The notes under the pieces are model-generated. The model was given only the letters and a program-made list of their open reading frames with translations, made no database searches and was not told the DNA's origin. A DNA stretch of 51,487 bases from Gemmatimonas sp. GTDB lineage: Bacteria; Gemmatimonadota; Gemmatimonadetes; Gemmatimonadales; Gemmatimonadaceae. The position numbers and the translations under genes were made by a program. The stretch lies in contig NZ_JANPLK010000057.1 of NCBI RefSeq assembly GCF_031426495.1, positions 1 to 51,487 on the forward strand, in the 5' to 3' direction. Each line of letters opens with the position of its first letter. The stretch's first letter is position 1. Below are positions 24,827-33,779 of this stretch, one piece after another.

Positions 24827-26746
24827 ATGACCGATCGCCCGCGTTCAGGATGGGAATCCAGCTTTGCTGATTTTCGCGCAGCACCGGCAAAGCAAATTCG
24901 CGAGAGCCTCGCGGCATTCGTGATTGATGCGTCCCCGGAGCAGCATCGTGCGTGGGCGGATTCGATCCCGCCGCTTCAGTCTGAGGTTTCCGAAGTACTC
25001 ATAAGAGATGAGCTCGCTCGCCAATACTCCGCGATATTGGAGTACGAACTGCCGATGGAATCGCGTCGACCCGACGTGGTGTTGCTGGTCGGAGCTGGCG
25101 TGATGGTGGTCGAGTTGAAGGGAAAGCTCACGCCAAGTCAGGCTGATCTCGATCAGGCGGCCGCCTATGCGAGAGACCTTCGAAACTATCATCGCGAATG
25201 TATTGGGCGGGATGTCACCGCCGTACTCGTGCCGACGCGTGCACGCGGCTATCAACATGAGATTTCCGGCGTTCATGTGACCGGACCGGACGCACTGGAC
25301 GCCGTGGTGGAAAACCTTACGCGTGCAAAGCGCGAGCCCGTTCTGACTCGTGAAGCGTTTCTTTCAGACGGCGCCTATTGTCCGCTGCCTACGATTGTCG
25401 AGGCCGCACGAGAGCTCATGGCTTCTGGTTCGCTTCGCAAGATTGAAAGAGCGCATGCCGCGACGGAACCTGCGATCGACGAGATCAAGCGTATCGTACA
25501 TCAAGCGGCGCTCACCAAGTCACGCCACCTCATCCTGTTGACTGGCATACCCGGTGCGGGCAAGACACTGGTCGGCTTGCAGACGGTCCATGCGCGGTAC
25601 CTCGATGACCTCGCGGTGGCGCGAGCCGACGGAAAGCCTACCGCTCCGGCGGTGTACCTGAGCGGCAACGGCCCTCTCGTCGAGGTGCTGCAATACGAGA
25701 TGCGCGCCGCCGGCGGCGATGGGAAGACGTTTGTTCGCGGTGTGAAGGAGTACGTCAAACGCTACTCCTCGGCACGGTCACCGGTGCCGCCCGAACATGT
25801 GCTGGTCTTCGATGAAGCGCAGCGAGCCTACGACGCGGATCAGGTTCGTGCAAAGCATGATCGCGTGGATGCGCGAAGCGAGCCGGAAGAATTCATCGGA
25901 TTCGCAGACCGCATTCCAGAATGGTGTGTCGTGGTCGGACTCATTGGCAACGGACAGGAGATCCACATCGGCGAAGAGGGCGGACTCGGGCAATGGAAGA
26001 CGGCGGTAGAGGGGTCTTCCAAGAGCGCCGAATGGACAGTCCACGCTCCAGCCGCGGTGGCCGGACTCTTCAAGGGAGGAGCCGTACCTTTCGAGAACCG
26101 GCCTGCTCTCAATCTCGATCGGGAATTGCGTTTCCACTTCGCGGGCGATCTGCACCGTTATGTCGCTCTCTTGCTCGACGGCGCGGCGCCCGTAGATCTT
26201 GCGCCGATTGCGCACCAACTCGACGTTGGTGGCTATCACCTGCGCATCACTCGTTCGCTCGACGCTGCGAAGAGCTACCTGCACGAGCGATATGCCGACG
26301 ACGCACGCGCACGCTTTGGCATGGTCGCATCGTCACGCGACAAAGCGCTCGAGGCGTTCGGCGTCCCCAATGACTTTCAGTCGACCAACAAATTCATGAA
26401 GATCGGTCCGTGGTATGGCGACGACGAGTCCGACTATGGAGGACGAAGCTGTCGTCGGCTCGCCTCCTGCGTGACGGAGTTCGGCGCTCAGGGACTCGAG
26501 CTCGACGCGGCGTTGCTGGCGTGGGGAACTGACTTCCTTCGATGCGGAGGTGCCTGGTCCAATACGCTGGCACGCAGATACAAGCGCGGAACGAAGATCA
26601 AGGATCCGTACCAACTTCGACTCAACGCGTACCGCGTGCTGCTGACACGAGGTCGTGATGGGACGGTTCTCTTCCTGCCGCCGCTGTCGTCTCTCGACGA
26701 AACACACGCGTACTTCACCGCGGCGGGGATGAAATCTCTCGACTGA
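24827..26746 (+). CDS. PD-(D/E)XK nuclease fused to a DUF2075/Schlafen-like superfamily 1 helicase
   Basis: Protein of 639 aa. Residues about 55-165 look like a PD-(D/E)XK nuclease: D83 (RRPDVVLL), E96-x-K98 (VVELKGK), then a Q-containing helix (DLDQAAAYARDL, Q110). Residues about 230-639 are a P-loop ATPase of the DUF2075 type: Walker A GIPGAGKT (240-247), Walker B VLVFDEAQ (325-332), a motif V-like EFGAQGLELD and a motif VI-like VLLTRGRDG. Such proteins are often part of anti-phage or DNA-repair systems. Base composition and codon use differ by eye from the neighbours, suggesting horizontal gain. It is the only gene on this strand here and has no partner gene. The role in defence is inference. 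Confidence 0.85.
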   Translation: MTDRPRSGWESSFADFRAAPAKQIRESLAAFVIDASPEQHRAWADSIPPLQSEVSEVLIRDELARQYSAILEYELPMESRRPDVVLLVGAGVMVVELKGKLTPSQADLDQAAAYARDLRNYHRECIGRDVTAVLVPTRARGYQHEISGVHVTGPDALDAVVENLTRAKREPVLTREAFLSDGAYCPLPTIVEAARELMASGSLRKIERAHAATEPAIDEIKRIVHQAALTKSRHLILLTGIPGAGKTLVGLQTVHARYLDDLAVARADGKPTAPAVYLSGNGPLVEVLQYEMRAAGGDGKTFVRGVKEYVKRYSSARSPVPPEHVLVFDEAQRAYDADQVRAKHDRVDARSEPEEFIGFADRIPEWCVVVGLIGNGQEIHIGEEGGLGQWKTAVEGSSKSAEWTVHAPAAVAGLFKGGAVPFENRPALNLDRELRFHFAGDLHRYVALLLDGAAPVDLAPIAHQLDVGGYHLRITRSLDAAKSYLHERYADDARARFGMVASSRDKALEAFGVPNDFQSTNKFMKIGPWYGDDESDYGGRSCRRLASCVTEFGAQGLELDAALLAWGTDFLRCGGAWSNTLARRYKRGTKIKDPYQLRLNAYRVLLTRGRDGTVLFLPPLSSLDETHAYFTAAGMKSLD

Positions 26747-26750
26747 CGCC

Positions 26751-28748
26751 CTACTGCGTCACCCCCATCAAGTACTTCGCATACCACCCCACATACCGGT
26801 CGTACCGGTCCTTCACAAAACTTGGCCGCGAGATCCCGTGGAACTGCCCGGGATACACGATCATCTGACTCGGCACACCCAGTGACTTGAGCGCCTGATA
26901 CATCTGCTCACCGCCGGCGATGGGGACGTTGAAGTCCTTCTCGCCACCGAGGAACATGGTAGGTGTGGTGATGCGGTCGGCGTGCCAGAAGGGATACGAC
27001 AGCTTCTCCCACAGCTTCGGATTCTTCCACGGCGCGCCGAGTTCGTTCTCATACTGGTAGATGTACTGGTCGCTGCCGTACATCGTGGTCTGCAGCGCGC
27101 TGCCGGCGCCGCTGGTGGCGGCTTTGAAGCGGGTGGTCGTCGCGATGGTGTAATCGGTGAGGATGCCACCATAGCTCCAGCCGCCGATCCCCATCCGCGT
27201 CGTATCCACCACGCCGGTGGCGATCACGTGATCGACACCGGCCATCAAGTCCTGTACTTCCTTGTTGCCCCAATCAGCGAAGATGGCCTTCTTCCACGCC
27301 TGCCCACGTCCCGAGCTACCGCGATAGTTCACCGCCAGCACGAGGTAGCCGTTGGCCGCGAACAGTTCACGCTCGAACGAGAACGCGTGCTGATCCTGTC
27401 CGTTCGGGCCGCCGTGAATGCGCAACATGAGCGGATACTTCTTGCTCGCATCAAACCCGGCGGGCTTCACCAGCAACGCGCCTACGGTGAGGCCGTCTTT
27501 GTTCTTGAACTGCACGTCTTCGGTGGTGCCCAGCGCAAGCGACGAAAAGATCGAGTCGTTCACATGCGTGAGCGCGCGCAGTGCGCCGTTCTCGAACGCG
27601 TACACTTCTCCCGAGCGCGTAGCCGTCGCGGTATTCACCACCACGCGACCGCTACTCGATGCGTCGTACGAGCTGACGGCGCGCCGTCCGTCGAGCACGC
27701 GCGTGACGGCGCCCCCACTCACCGGCGCCGTGGCAAGATGCACCGCGCGGTCGTCGCCCAGCAGAAAGCGCAGCAGCTTGCCGTCCGCACTCCACGACAG
27801 CGCGCTCACATCGCGATCGAGCGAGGTGGCGATCAGTCGCGCCGTTCCACCCGCACTCGGCACCACGGCAATCGTATTCTGCGTGTACGCCGACAGCTGC
27901 GGCTCGCTCCCCTGCAAATAGGCAATGAACTGCCCGTCAGGACTCCACACCGGGCTCGCATCGGGGCCGCTCCACGTCGTGAGCCTGACCGGCGCGGCGC
28001 CCGCCGTCGCATCGATCGCGTAGAGATCGGCATTGTTTGTGCGATCGGGATCGGTGCCACTGCGCTCGCTCACGAACGCGAGGCGCTTGCCATCGGGCGA
28101 CCACCGCACCGACTGATCGTCGAAGTCACCGGTCGTGATTTGCACCGCCTTCTTGGTGGCCACATCCACGATGTACACATGATCGCGCAGACGATCGAGA
28201 TAGCCCGTGTTGTCGCGCTTGAAGGCATAGCGATCGAGCACGATCGGCTTCGGGTTCTTCGTCTTCAACGAGTCAGGCTTGGCGTCGTCGGGATCAGGGT
28301 CGTGCGACACCACCGCCAGGCGGGTGCCGTCGGGTGACCACTCGTACTCGCCCACCCCGCCCTTGAGGTCGGTGAGACGCACCGCATCGCCGCCCGCACG
28401 ATCGAGCAACCACACCTGTCCGCCCTTCGACTCGTAGCGTCCAGACACGAAGCTCAGATAGCGGTTGTCCGGGCTCCATCGCGGATTGCTTTCGCCTTCC
28501 GGAGAACTCGTCATGCGGATGGTGCGGGTGCCCTCGTAGTTCACCATCCAGACATCACTGTCGCTCTTGTCCTTCGCCGAGTCGACGGTGGTGACGGTGT
28601 ACGCGATCCAGGCGCCATCGGGGGAGATGCGACCAGCCCCGACGTCACGCACGCGATAGATGTCGGCGCTGCGGATCGGGCGAGGGGACTGCGCGGACGC
28701 CGTGGTGGCGGCGCTGGCGAGGAGGGCGAGGAGGAAAGGGCGCATCAT
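26751..28748 (-). CDS. S9-family prolyl oligopeptidase (acylaminoacyl/dipeptidyl peptidase type)
   Basis: Protein of 665 aa with a signal peptide (residues about 1-19, TASAQ). Residues about 30-400 form a beta-propeller with WD40-like repeats (WSPDG-type motifs recurring about seven times). Residues about 420-665 are an alpha/beta-hydrolase with the catalytic triad S525 (GWSYGG), D605 (GEKDFNVP) and H637 (GQFHGI). It probably cleaves short peptides in the periplasm. The ATG has no SD, and the heptad element at 28754-28873 begins 6 bases upstream of it. It converges with the nuclease-helicase gene, leaving 4 bases between stops. Confidence 0.92.
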   Translation of the reverse strand: MMRPFLLALLASAATTASAQSPRPIRSADIYRVRDVGAGRISPDGAWIAYTVTTVDSAKDKSDSDVWMVNYEGTRTIRMTSSPEGESNPRWSPDNRYLSFVSGRYESKGGQVWLLDRAGGDAVRLTDLKGGVGEYEWSPDGTRLAVVSHDPDPDDAKPDSLKTKNPKPIVLDRYAFKRDNTGYLDRLRDHVYIVDVATKKAVQITTGDFDDQSVRWSPDGKRLAFVSERSGTDPDRTNNADLYAIDATAGAAPVRLTTWSGPDASPVWSPDGQFIAYLQGSEPQLSAYTQNTIAVVPSAGGTARLIATSLDRDVSALSWSADGKLLRFLLGDDRAVHLATAPVSGGAVTRVLDGRRAVSSYDASSSGRVVVNTATATRSGEVYAFENGALRALTHVNDSIFSSLALGTTEDVQFKNKDGLTVGALLVKPAGFDASKKYPLMLRIHGGPNGQDQHAFSFERELFAANGYLVLAVNYRGSSGRGQAWKKAIFADWGNKEVQDLMAGVDHVIATGVVDTTRMGIGGWSYGGILTDYTIATTTRFKAATSGAGSALQTTMYGSDQYIYQYENELGAPWKNPKLWEKLSYPFWHADRITTPTMFLGGEKDFNVPIAGGEQMYQALKSLGVPSQMIVYPGQFHGISRPSFVKDRYDRYVGWYAKYLMGVTQ

Positions 28749-28753
28749 AAAAG

Positions 28754-28873
28754 GCTGTGGGCTGTGAGCTGTGAGCTGTGAGCTGTGAGCTGTGGGCTAT
28801 GGGCTGTGGAGGCTGTGGGCGTGCCCATGGCGCAGAGCCCACAGCCAACAGCCCGCGGCCCACAGCCCAAAGC
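28754..28873. repeat. Inverted heptad array (GCTGTGG/GCTGTGA type)
   Basis: Left arm: eight consecutive 7-base units from 28754 to 28809 with consensus GCTGTG(A/G), one with an A in place of T, then a ninth at 28812-28818. Right arm: six 7-base units from 28832 to 28873 with consensus (C)CACAGC, the reverse complement of the left. The arms face each other across about 13 bases. The element starts 6 bases from the S9 peptidase start and ends 4 bases from the MFS stop, filling the 128-base gap. It would fold into a long imperfect hairpin in the transcript. Confidence 0.9.
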
Positions 28874-28876
28874 CCC

Positions 28877-30124
28877 CTAAGAAACCTTGGCCACCCGGGG
28901 TGCATACAGCTCCATGTCCCGCCCCAGCAGCAGCGTCGCCATCACCAGCGTCGCACTGATCCAGAATGGGCTTTGCATGCCGAACGTGTCGAACGCAAAC
29001 CCGAGCAGAATCGGAAAGCCGACCCGTGTAATCCCGCCGTACGTTTGCTGGACGCCCATGTACAATCCGCGCTCCGAGCCGGCGACGACGCGCGACAGCA
29101 TGGCCGTCACACACGGGAACGTGAAGGCCGTGCCGAGCGGCAGCATGCCGACGGCCAGCGCCAGCGTGACGTAGTCGCGCGAGAACGAGAGGCCGATCAG
29201 TCCGACGGCGAGGAACACCACCCCATATCGGCTCAACCGTGCTTCGCCGAAGTGGTCGACGATCTTGCCCAGGAACAGCGCGCGCACCACGACGCTCAGC
29301 ACGCCGATGTACATGAAGAAGTAGCCGATCGTATCGGCCGTGACGCCGAAGCGCGCGGCGAGGAAGAGCGCGAGAATGGCGGTCGTTCCCTGAAAGGCGC
29401 CGATGGCGATGGCGTAGATCAGCACCAGGCGCGAGGCCGGCTCGCTGGGGTGGGTGATCACGCGCAGCACGGCCTCACGCGACCCTTTGCGGATTGGCTT
29501 CGATCCATCGGCGTTAAGGGCCGCCGGCCTTCGGACTTCGGTGAGGTATTTCGACGCGAAGACGATGTTGATGAGGCAGAGTCCTGCTGCCACCAGTCCC
29601 GGCGTGTGTGGGCCCCAGTGCTGCACCCAGCTGCCGATCACCGGACCCAGTGCGACACCGGCGTTGGTGGCGGCCGAAAGCCAGCCGAGGCTCTTCGCGC
29701 GATCTTCCGGACGGGTGGCATCGGCCACATAGGCCTGAATCACACTCACCGTGCCACCGCCCGCGCCCTGGACGATGCGCGACAGCAGTAGCAGCCACAG
29801 CGAGTCGGCGTAGGCGAACACGGCGTACGCCACGGCACTCGAGGCCAGGCCGACGATCAGCGCCGGACGACGACCATGCTTGTCGCTGAAGCGGCCCCAC
29901 AGCGGCGCGCTGAGCAGCTGCGCGACACTGAACGAACTGACGAGCAGCCCGACGACGAATCCACCGGCCCCCAGATCCTTCGCGTAGAACGGCAACAGCG
30001 GCAAAATCATCAACAGGCCGAGCATGTCGATGAACGCCGTGACCATCAACACCGAGAGTTTCCCGAACGCGGCCTGACCGCCGTCGATTGGGTGCTCGTC
30101 GGTGTGTGAAGTTGGTGCCGTCAC
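28877..30124 (-). CDS. MFS transporter, DHA1/TetA-like exporter
   Basis: Protein of 415 aa with 12 hydrophobic segments. The motif A between helices 2 and 3 is intact (GRFSDKHGRRPALI). The helix-5 proton-antiporter motif region GPVIGSWV follows. This arrangement, with a variable central loop (residues about 195-220), fits the DHA1 drug/proton antiporter group including Tet-type exporters. The substrate is unknown. The start is a GTG at 30124; the upstream sequence is out of frame. It is followed after 4 bases by the heptad array. Confidence 0.88.
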   Translation of the reverse strand: MTAPTSHTDEHPIDGGQAAFGKLSVLMVTAFIDMLGLLMILPLLPFYAKDLGAGGFVVGLLVSSFSVAQLLSAPLWGRFSDKHGRRPALIVGLASSAVAYAVFAYADSLWLLLLSRIVQGAGGGTVSVIQAYVADATRPEDRAKSLGWLSAATNAGVALGPVIGSWVQHWGPHTPGLVAAGLCLINIVFASKYLTEVRRPAALNADGSKPIRKGSREAVLRVITHPSEPASRLVLIYAIAIGAFQGTTAILALFLAARFGVTADTIGYFFMYIGVLSVVVRALFLGKIVDHFGEARLSRYGVVFLAVGLIGLSFSRDYVTLALAVGMLPLGTAFTFPCVTAMLSRVVAGSERGLYMGVQQTYGGITRVGFPILLGFAFDTFGMQSPFWISATLVMATLLLGRDMELYAPRVAKVS

Positions 30125-30178
30125 TCGCGTACCATCATGGGAAAGGGCTCTGTTGCCGAAGCGGTGACGCGAGGATCG

Positions 30179-31054
30179 TCACTCGGTTTTGCCGAGCGCC
30201 GCAGGCGCGACACTCCGTCCAACGACGCCCGCCAAGGCGATGATCGTGAGGACGTAGGGAATCATCTCCACGAACTGACTCGGGATCATCTGCGAGCCCT
30301 GCAGCTGAATCTGCAGCGTTTCGGCTCCGGCGAACAGGAGACAGGCGACCGCCACACGCACCGGCTCCCAGCGCCCGAAGATCACCGCGGCTAGCGCAAT
30401 GAAGCCGCGGCCTGCCGTCATGCTGTCGGAAAACTGGTGCTGGTCGAGGGCGAGATAGGCACCGCCGAGACTCGCCAGAGAGCCGGCGATCAGCAGACCC
30501 TGCAGTCGCAGCCGGGTAACGGCCACACCCAACGTGGCGGCCGCTTCAGGCTTCTCACCCACGGCGCGCGCGCGCAATCCGAATGGCGTGCGATACAGCA
30601 CCCACGCCAGCACGGGGAGCGCGGCGAGCCCCATCCATACCACCGGATTTACAAAGCTCGCGAACATGCCACCGGCGCCTTCGCCACCGAAGCCCGGCAC
30701 GCGCGGCGAATTGCTGGCACTGTCGAAGATGCGGCGCAGATAAAAGCGCGTGGCGGCCACCACCAGCAGGTTGATCGCCACGCCGACCACCACCTGATTG
30801 GCCTTGTAGCGCAGCGTGGCGACGGCCAACACCGCCGTCACCATCGCACCGGCTACCAGCGCACCCGCCAAGCCGGCCCACGGATTGCCGCCGTAGTAGC
30901 TCCCCAGGGCCGCGCCGAACGCGCCGGCCAGCATCATCCCTTCGAGACCGAGCGCGATGATGCCCACGCGCTCCGACATCACCCCGCCGGCCGCTGCCAG
31001 CAGATACGGAATGGCGATGCGGATGGTCTGCAGCAGGAAGGTGAGCAGAATCAT
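30179..31054 (-). CDS. BMP-type nucleoside ABC transporter, permease 2
   Basis: Protein of 291 aa with about 8 membrane helices. The stretch GGVMSERVGIIALGLEGMMLAGAFGAALGSY near the N-terminus and the GRWEPVRVAVACLLFAGAETLQIQ segment near the end are typical of the YufQ/NupQ-like permease of nucleoside importers. It forms the channel with the larger permease encoded upstream. Its ATG overlaps the upstream stop by 4 bases, and it is last in the four-gene cassette. It is followed after 54 bases by the MFS gene on the same strand. Confidence 0.88.
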   Translation of the reverse strand: MILLTFLLQTIRIAIPYLLAAAGGVMSERVGIIALGLEGMMLAGAFGAALGSYYGGNPWAGLAGALVAGAMVTAVLAVATLRYKANQVVVGVAINLLVVAATRFYLRRIFDSASNSPRVPGFGGEGAGGMFASFVNPVVWMGLAALPVLAWVLYRTPFGLRARAVGEKPEAAATLGVAVTRLRLQGLLIAGSLASLGGAYLALDQHQFSDSMTAGRGFIALAAVIFGRWEPVRVAVACLLFAGAETLQIQLQGSQMIPSQFVEMIPYVLTIIALAGVVGRSVAPAALGKTE

Positions 31055-32229
31055 GCCACCCCCTTCCGCGCATCGCGGTAGAACGCGGCGGTCACGTTGG
31101 CCGCGGCCGCCCGCAGTTGCTTCTGCACTTCCGGCACCGCGGTTGCGACGGCGAGAATCACCACCGCCGTGAGAATATCGGTGAGCTGCTTGGGCACGAT
31201 GGCGTTCACCGCCAGTCCGCCTTGTGACAACGTGGCGAACAGCAACGCGGCGCCGAGAATGCCGAACGGATGATTACGTCCCACCAGTGCCACCGCGATG
31301 CCGAGGAAGCCCGCACCACCGGCGAAGCCTTCTTCGTAGTAGCCCTTGTAGCCGAGCACGAAATTCATGCCACCCAATCCGGCCAGCGCGCCGGACAGGC
31401 ACATCGTGACCAGCAACACGCGCGGCACGCGCACGCCACCGTACTCGGCGGCATCGGGCTGCAAGCCCACCGCGCGCAGTTCATAGCCGGCCCGCGTGCG
31501 GAACAGATACCACCAGCTCGCCACGGCGGCGAGCACCGCAAACACAATCGTGAAGTTCGCCGCACTGCCCCGGAACGCCGCGAAGCTGTCGGCGAATCGC
31601 GGCATCATGCCGGCCACGATCGGCGGCGTATGCAACGTTTCCGGCACGTGCAGCTTCGATGACACCATCCAGTTCAGGAACGCCAGCACGATGAAGTTGA
31701 GCATGATCGTCACGATCACTTCGCTCGCGCCGAACTTGGCGCGCAACGCGCCGGGTACCGCACCGACACCGGCGCCCACCAGCATGGCAGCCAACAAACA
31801 GAGCGGCACGGCCACCAGTGCGGGAGTGCCCGCCGGCAGCAGCATGCCCAGCAGCGCCGCACCGAATCCACCGGCGGCGAGCTGTCCCTCGGCGCCCACG
31901 TTGAACAGTCCCGCGCGGCCGGCCAGCGCGAAGGCAAGCCCGGTGCAGGCGAGGGTCGTGGTCTTGTAGAGCACCTGGCCGATGCCGTAGGCGTTGCCCC
32001 ACGTGCCTTCAACAAGCAGTCGGAACACGGTGCTCGGCGCTTCGCCGAAACTCAGAATGAGCAGGTCGCCCACCACCGCGGCAATCGCCAGTGCCACCAA
32101 CGGGGGCAGGAAACCACCCGCCAGTCCAATGCCGGCGCGCGCGGGCAACTCCGCCATCGCGCGCACTTCACCGGTGCTCTGCATATCCCGCTGCTGTTCG
32201 CGCGGCGGCGTCGCTGGACCGGTGCTCAT
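31051..32229 (-). CDS. BMP-type nucleoside ABC transporter, permease 1
   Basis: Protein of 392 aa with about 9-10 membrane helices. The segment GLAFALAGRAGLFNVGAEGQLAAGGFGAALLG and the later GASEVIVTIMLNFIVLAFLNWMVS match the YufP/NupP-like permease. The start at 32229 (MSTGPAT) gives a 4-base overlap with the ATPase gene stop and was chosen over an extension that reads into that gene. It works with the ATPase and binding protein of the same operon in the inner membrane. Confidence 0.9.
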   Translation of the reverse strand: MSTGPATPPREQQRDMQSTGEVRAMAELPARAGIGLAGGFLPPLVALAIAAVVGDLLILSFGEAPSTVFRLLVEGTWGNAYGIGQVLYKTTTLACTGLAFALAGRAGLFNVGAEGQLAAGGFGAALLGMLLPAGTPALVAVPLCLLAAMLVGAGVGAVPGALRAKFGASEVIVTIMLNFIVLAFLNWMVSSKLHVPETLHTPPIVAGMMPRFADSFAAFRGSAANFTIVFAVLAAVASWWYLFRTRAGYELRAVGLQPDAAEYGGVRVPRVLLVTMCLSGALAGLGGMNFVLGYKGYYEEGFAGGAGFLGIAVALVGRNHPFGILGAALLFATLSQGGLAVNAIVPKQLTDILTAVVILAVATAVPEVQKQLRAAAANVTAAFYRDARKGVA

Positions 32230-33779
32230 ACCGCCGCTCCCGTCATGTATGGACCCAGCTGCTCGGCCGTGCACTGCGCGGCCGGCAACACGGTCACGAA
32301 CCGTCCGCCATACATCACCGCAATGCGATCGGACAGCGCGAGTACTTCCGGCAAGTCGGCGCTCACCAGCAAGATGCCCTTGCCGGCATCGCGCGCCGCA
32401 CGGAGCTGCGCATGAATGAACTCGATGGCGCCGACGTCCACACCACGTGTGGGCTGCGCCGCGAGCAACACGCTGAACTCCCGGCCCATTTCGCGCGCGA
32501 TCACGATCTTTTGCTGATTGCCGCCCGACAACGCCCGCGCCGGCAACGATGGCATCGCGGGCCGGATGTCGAACCGTTGCACCTGTTCGGCAGCGTTCGT
32601 GGCAATCCGCGCCGTGTCGAGCGCGCCGAACGATCCGAAATGATGCTGACGACCGAGAATGAGATTCTCGGCGATGCTATAGTCGAGGATCAGACCGCGC
32701 CGATGCCGGTCTTCGGGAATATGCGACAGTCCGAGATCGGCCCGCTCGCGCACCGAGCGTGTGCCGAAATCATGCGACGCAAGCTGCACGCGCCCCGATT
32801 GGACGGCGCGCAGTCCGGCGATGGCCTCGAGCAACTCCGTCTGGCCGTTGCCTTCCACGCCAGCAATGCCGAGAATCTCGCCCGGGCGGATTTCGAAACT
32901 GAGTTCGTTCACCGCGCGCGTACCGCGGTCCGAGATGACCGACAGGTTCGTCACGCGCAACACCGGCGCGGCCGATGACTCAACGGCGGCCGGTGCAACC
33001 CACGAGTCGGCATCGCCCTGCGCGTCGAGATGCAGCTGCACATCGCGGCCCACCATCGCGCGCGCAATGTCGCGTGGCGTCGTGCCTTCGGTCGCGAAGC
33101 GTGACATCGTCATACCGCCACGCATCACGGTGATCGTGTCCGACACCGCGATCACTTCGTCCAGCTTGTGCGTGATCAGCACGACCGTACCACCGTCGGC
33201 CTTGAGCGCGCGCAGCACGGTCCACAGGTCGCGCACTTCGGGCGGGGAGAGCACCGCCGTGGGTTCGTCGAGAATGAGAATCTTCGCGCCGCGATACAGC
33301 GCCTTCAGAATCTCGACGCGCTGCGCTTCGCCGACCGACAGGTCAGCCACCTTCGCTTTCGCATCGACGTGCAGTCCGCACTTCTTGCACAGCGATTCCA
33401 CCTCGATGACCGCGCGGTGCAGATCCACCTGCATCCCTTTGCGCGGCTCCATGCCCAGAATCACGTTCTCGGCCACGGTGAGCGTCGGCACGAGCATGAA
33501 GTGCTGATGCACCATGCCGACGCCGGCGGCGATCGCGTCCTGCGTCTTCCAGCCGGTCACGTCCTTGCCGTTCAGCAGCACCGAGCCGGCATCCGGTGCG
33601 TACATGCCGGCCAGTACGCGCATCAGTGTGCTCTTGCCCGCGCCATTCTCGCCGACCAACGCGTGAATCTCGCCCTTGGCGACGTCGAGGCACGCATCAC
33701 GGTTGGCGACGACGGCACCGAACGTCTTCACGACGCCCGTCATCCGAATGGCCATCGTGTCCGATGCACTCATGGTCAT
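32226..33779 (-). CDS. BMP-type nucleoside ABC transporter, duplicated ATPase
   Basis: Protein of 517 aa with two nucleotide-binding domains. Domain 1 (residues about 8-250) is complete: Walker A GENGAGKST, signature LSVGEAQRVEI, Walker B ILILDEPTAVLSP. Domain 2 (about 275-505) has the degenerate Walker A GVEGNGQTEL, signature ALSGGNQQKIVIAREM and AAQPTRGVDVGA, as usual for sugar/nucleoside-type fused ATPases. It would power import through the two permeases. The start overlaps the binding-protein stop by 4 bases. Confidence 0.92.
   Translation of the reverse strand: MTMSASDTMAIRMTGVVKTFGAVVANRDACLDVAKGEIHALVGENGAGKSTLMRVLAGMYAPDAGSVLLNGKDVTGWKTQDAIAAGVGMVHQHFMLVPTLTVAENVILGMEPRKGMQVDLHRAVIEVESLCKKCGLHVDAKAKVADLSVGEAQRVEILKALYRGAKILILDEPTAVLSPPEVRDLWTVLRALKADGGTVVLITHKLDEVIAVSDTITVMRGGMTMSRFATEGTTPRDIARAMVGRDVQLHLDAQGDADSWVAPAAVESSAAPVLRVTNLSVISDRGTRAVNELSFEIRPGEILGIAGVEGNGQTELLEAIAGLRAVQSGRVQLASHDFGTRSVRERADLGLSHIPEDRHRRGLILDYSIAENLILGRQHHFGSFGALDTARIATNAAEQVQRFDIRPAMPSLPARALSGGNQQKIVIAREMGREFSVLLAAQPTRGVDVGAIEFIHAQLRAARDAGKGILLVSADLPEVLALSDRIAVMYGGRFVTVLPAAQCTAEQLGPYMTGAAV

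Noticed and set aside
28754..28873. CRISPR array.
   Set aside because: Units are 7 bases with no spacers and face each other in inverted form; no cas genes are present.
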